Below are positions 62,751-64,000 of a DNA stretch of 64,000 bases, in pieces; position 1 is the first letter of the stretch, and each line of letters starts with the position of its first letter. The translations under genes were made by a program, and so were the position numbers. The stretch covers positions 434,001-498,000 of the forward strand of contig NZ_RYFW01000001.1 in the NCBI RefSeq assembly GCF_004138335.1. The letters run 5' to 3'. The notes under the pieces are model-generated. The model was not told the origin of the DNA and made no database searches. It saw only the letters and a program-made list of their open reading frames with translations. Origin of the DNA: Peristeroidobacter agariperforans. GTDB lineage: Bacteria > Pseudomonadota > Gammaproteobacteria > Steroidobacterales > Steroidobacteraceae.

Positions 62751-64000
62751 CCGCTCTGCGCTTCAAAGATCCTGCGCACCGATGTCATCGTGTCGGCTTC
62801 ATCGGGCCGCTTGTCGTCGCGATAACGTTTCACTCGCGCCAGTCGTAACGCCAGGCCACCGGGATAGCGCGGACTCGCCTGCAGATCGCTGAACGCAATC
62901 TCCACCACCAGTTCCGGACGGATATAGACAGTCCAATCGTCACGGTGCGTCTCGCGTGCGAGGAACTCCTTCGTCTGCCATTCGAGCATCGCATCGGTCA
63001 GACCTTTGAAGGTCTTGCCGAGCATGACGTATTCGCCCGTCGCCGCATCGAGCGCACCGAGATGCAGGTTCGACAACTTGCCGGTGCGCCGACCATGGCC
63101 CCACTCGGCGGCGAGCACGATCAGATCGAGCGTATGAGCTCGTTTGATCTTGAGCCAGCTCGCGCCACGATTGCCCGCTTCGTACGGCGCCGACAGCGCT
63201 TTCGCCATGATGCCTTCGTGACCGGCGGCAATCGCTGCGTCGTAGAACGCACTCGCTTCTTCCTCGGACGCGGTCACTAATCGTGGAATGATCAAATCCG
63301 TCGGAACGACCCGTGCCAGCGCTTCGTAGCGCTCGCGCGTGGGCCGATCGGCGAGGCTCGCTTCTCCCAAGCGCAAACAATCGAAGAAGTAAGCACGCAT
63401 CGGCAACTCGGCTCGCAGCTTCTCGACATCGAGCTTGCGCCCGAATCGACGCATGGTGATCTGGAATGGGTGCGGCCGACCCGCCGCAGTGAAGGCAATG
63501 GCCTCGCCGTCGAGAATGACTTCGCGCGCTGGCAGCGCCTTCACCAGCTCCGCGATCTCAGGAACCGCGGCCGTCACATCATTGAGGCTGCGCGTATAGA
63601 TATGAACCGTGTCGCCGCTCTTGTGAACCTGGATGCGCGCGCCATCCATCTTCCACTCGAACACAGTGTCTTCGCCCAACTTCTCCAACGCTTCACCGGC
63701 ATCGGCCGCCGTTTGCGCCAGCATGGGCGCGACCGGCGAAAGCAGCTCCAACTGAAAGTTCGCCAGCGCGTCTTCTCCTTCGACCAGCGCGGCGTGCGCG
63801 ACGGCGCCCAGGCTCTTCGCATACATCGCCGCGCGCCGAACTTTGTCTACTGGAATTTGGCCAGCCGCTGCAATTGCGTCCACCATCACGCCCGCGAGCG
63901 CACCCTGGCGCAGCTCACCGACCAGCAGGCGCATCAGGAAATGTTGTTCTGCTTCAGTCGCGCGAGAAAACAACTCGCGGAGTGCATCGGCGCGGCGCGT
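62747..64000 (-). CDS. ATP-dependent DNA ligase, N-terminus cut by window edge
   Basis: 417 residues are visible and the frame is open to base 64000, so the start is outside. The adenylation lysine is in EWKMDGARIQ, preceded by an N-terminal helical part (FLMRLLVGELRQGALAGVMVDAIA) of the archaeal/mycobacterial LigB type. Later motifs are VILDGEAIAF, PMRAYFFDCL, EGIMAK and SWLKIKR, and the OB fold has VEIAFSD. It seals nicks in DNA using ATP and probably serves repair. Bacteria mostly depend on NAD-dependent LigA for replication, so this is an accessory ligase. Confidence 0.93.
   Translation of the reverse strand, partial: TRRADALRELFSRATEAEQHFLMRLLVGELRQGALAGVMVDAIAAAGQIPVDKVRRAAMYAKSLGAVAHAALVEGEDALANFQLELLSPVAPMLAQTAADAGEALEKLGEDTVFEWKMDGARIQVHKSGDTVHIYTRSLNDVTAAVPEIAELVKALPAREVILDGEAIAFTAAGRPHPFQITMRRFGRKLDVEKLRAELPMRAYFFDCLRLGEASLADRPTRERYEALARVVPTDLIIPRLVTASEEEASAFYDAAIAAGHEGIMAKALSAPYEAGNRGASWLKIKRAHTLDLIVLAAEWGHGRRTGKLSNLHLGALDAATGEYVMLGKTFKGLTDAMLEWQTKEFLARETHRDDWTVYIRPELVVEIAFSDLQASPRYPGGLALRLARVKRYRDDKRPDEADTMTSVRRIFEAQSG

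Overview
This is a high-GC, gene-dense chromosomal window. I see no rRNA, tRNA, CRISPR array, prophage or insertion-sequence transposase. The gene set points to a Gram-negative, aerobic gammaproteobacterium: an LpxO-type lipid A hydroxylase, a DcaP-like porin, a CrbS/CrbR-type two-component pair, many TonB/Tat/lipoprotein exports and a RoxA-like c-type cytochrome. The overall flavour resembles Steroidobacter/Xanthomonad-like lineages. That placement is inference from gene content, not from a marker gene.

Layout. 1-6.1 kb: a CocE/NonD secreted hydrolase cut by the window edge, then an envelope cluster on the minus strand (Gly-rich lipoprotein, beta-barrel-like protein, GNAT acetyltransferase, Tat-exported PLP aminotransferase). 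6.2-13.5 kb: a DcaP-like porin and an MHS-family transporter in one operon, divergent from a LuxR-type response regulator whose 3' end overlaps a 1170-residue symporter-coupled hybrid kinase. 13.5-18.3 kb: a 7TM-DISM diguanylate cyclase and a RoxA-like multiheme cytochrome. 18.3-18.6 kb: a repeat- and hairpin-rich spacer. 18.6-28.9 kb: metabolism and RNA modification (transaldolase, LpxO, DUF2058, AraC regulator, RsuA, RsmC/RlmG-like methyltransferase, aspartate-type aminotransferase, ketopantoate reductase, FAA hydrolase). 29-30.3 kb: a two-domain VOC/glyoxalase protein with a histone-H1-like lysine/alanine/proline tail. 30.5-38.6 kb: phosphatases, CstA with its YbdD partner, a two-subunit molybdenum hydroxylase (Ior type), a bactofilin with a zinc-ribbon partner, and DUF1993. 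38.6-40.9 kb: an AurF-like diiron protein next to an alpha/beta-hydrolase fused to a LuxR DNA-binding domain. 40.9-44 kb: a MacB/LolCDE-type ABC exporter. 44-48.3 kb: MFS transporter, DoxX, WYL regulator, inorganic pyrophosphatase, adenine phosphoribosyltransferase. 48.4-55 kb: a redoxin-cytochrome c-copper monooxygenase fusion, an SH3-domain protein, a Shewanella-like phosphatase, a GNAT and a DUF885 lipoprotein peptidase. 55-64 kb: two TonB-dependent receptors, a rhomboid protease, a DUF418 membrane protein and an ATP-dependent DNA ligase cut by the right edge.

How the parts may work together (inference). The porin and MHS transporter, with the adjacent CrbS/CrbR-like pair, look like an organic-acid sensing and uptake module. 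The two tandem TonB receptors lead into a DUF885 lipoprotein peptidase, which could form an uptake-and-trim unit. The hydrolase-LuxR fusion lies directly upstream of the AurF-like gene, with a short perfect palindrome in the promoter region of the latter. The most unusual proteins are the VOC-H1-like fusion (29033-30286), the redoxin-cyt c-PHM/DBM-like fusion (48443-50236), the alpha/beta-hydrolase-LuxR fusion (39797-40867) and the cytochrome with two CXXCH plus one CX3CH motif (16019-18286). Function assignments come from reading motifs and domain order; no database search was possible.
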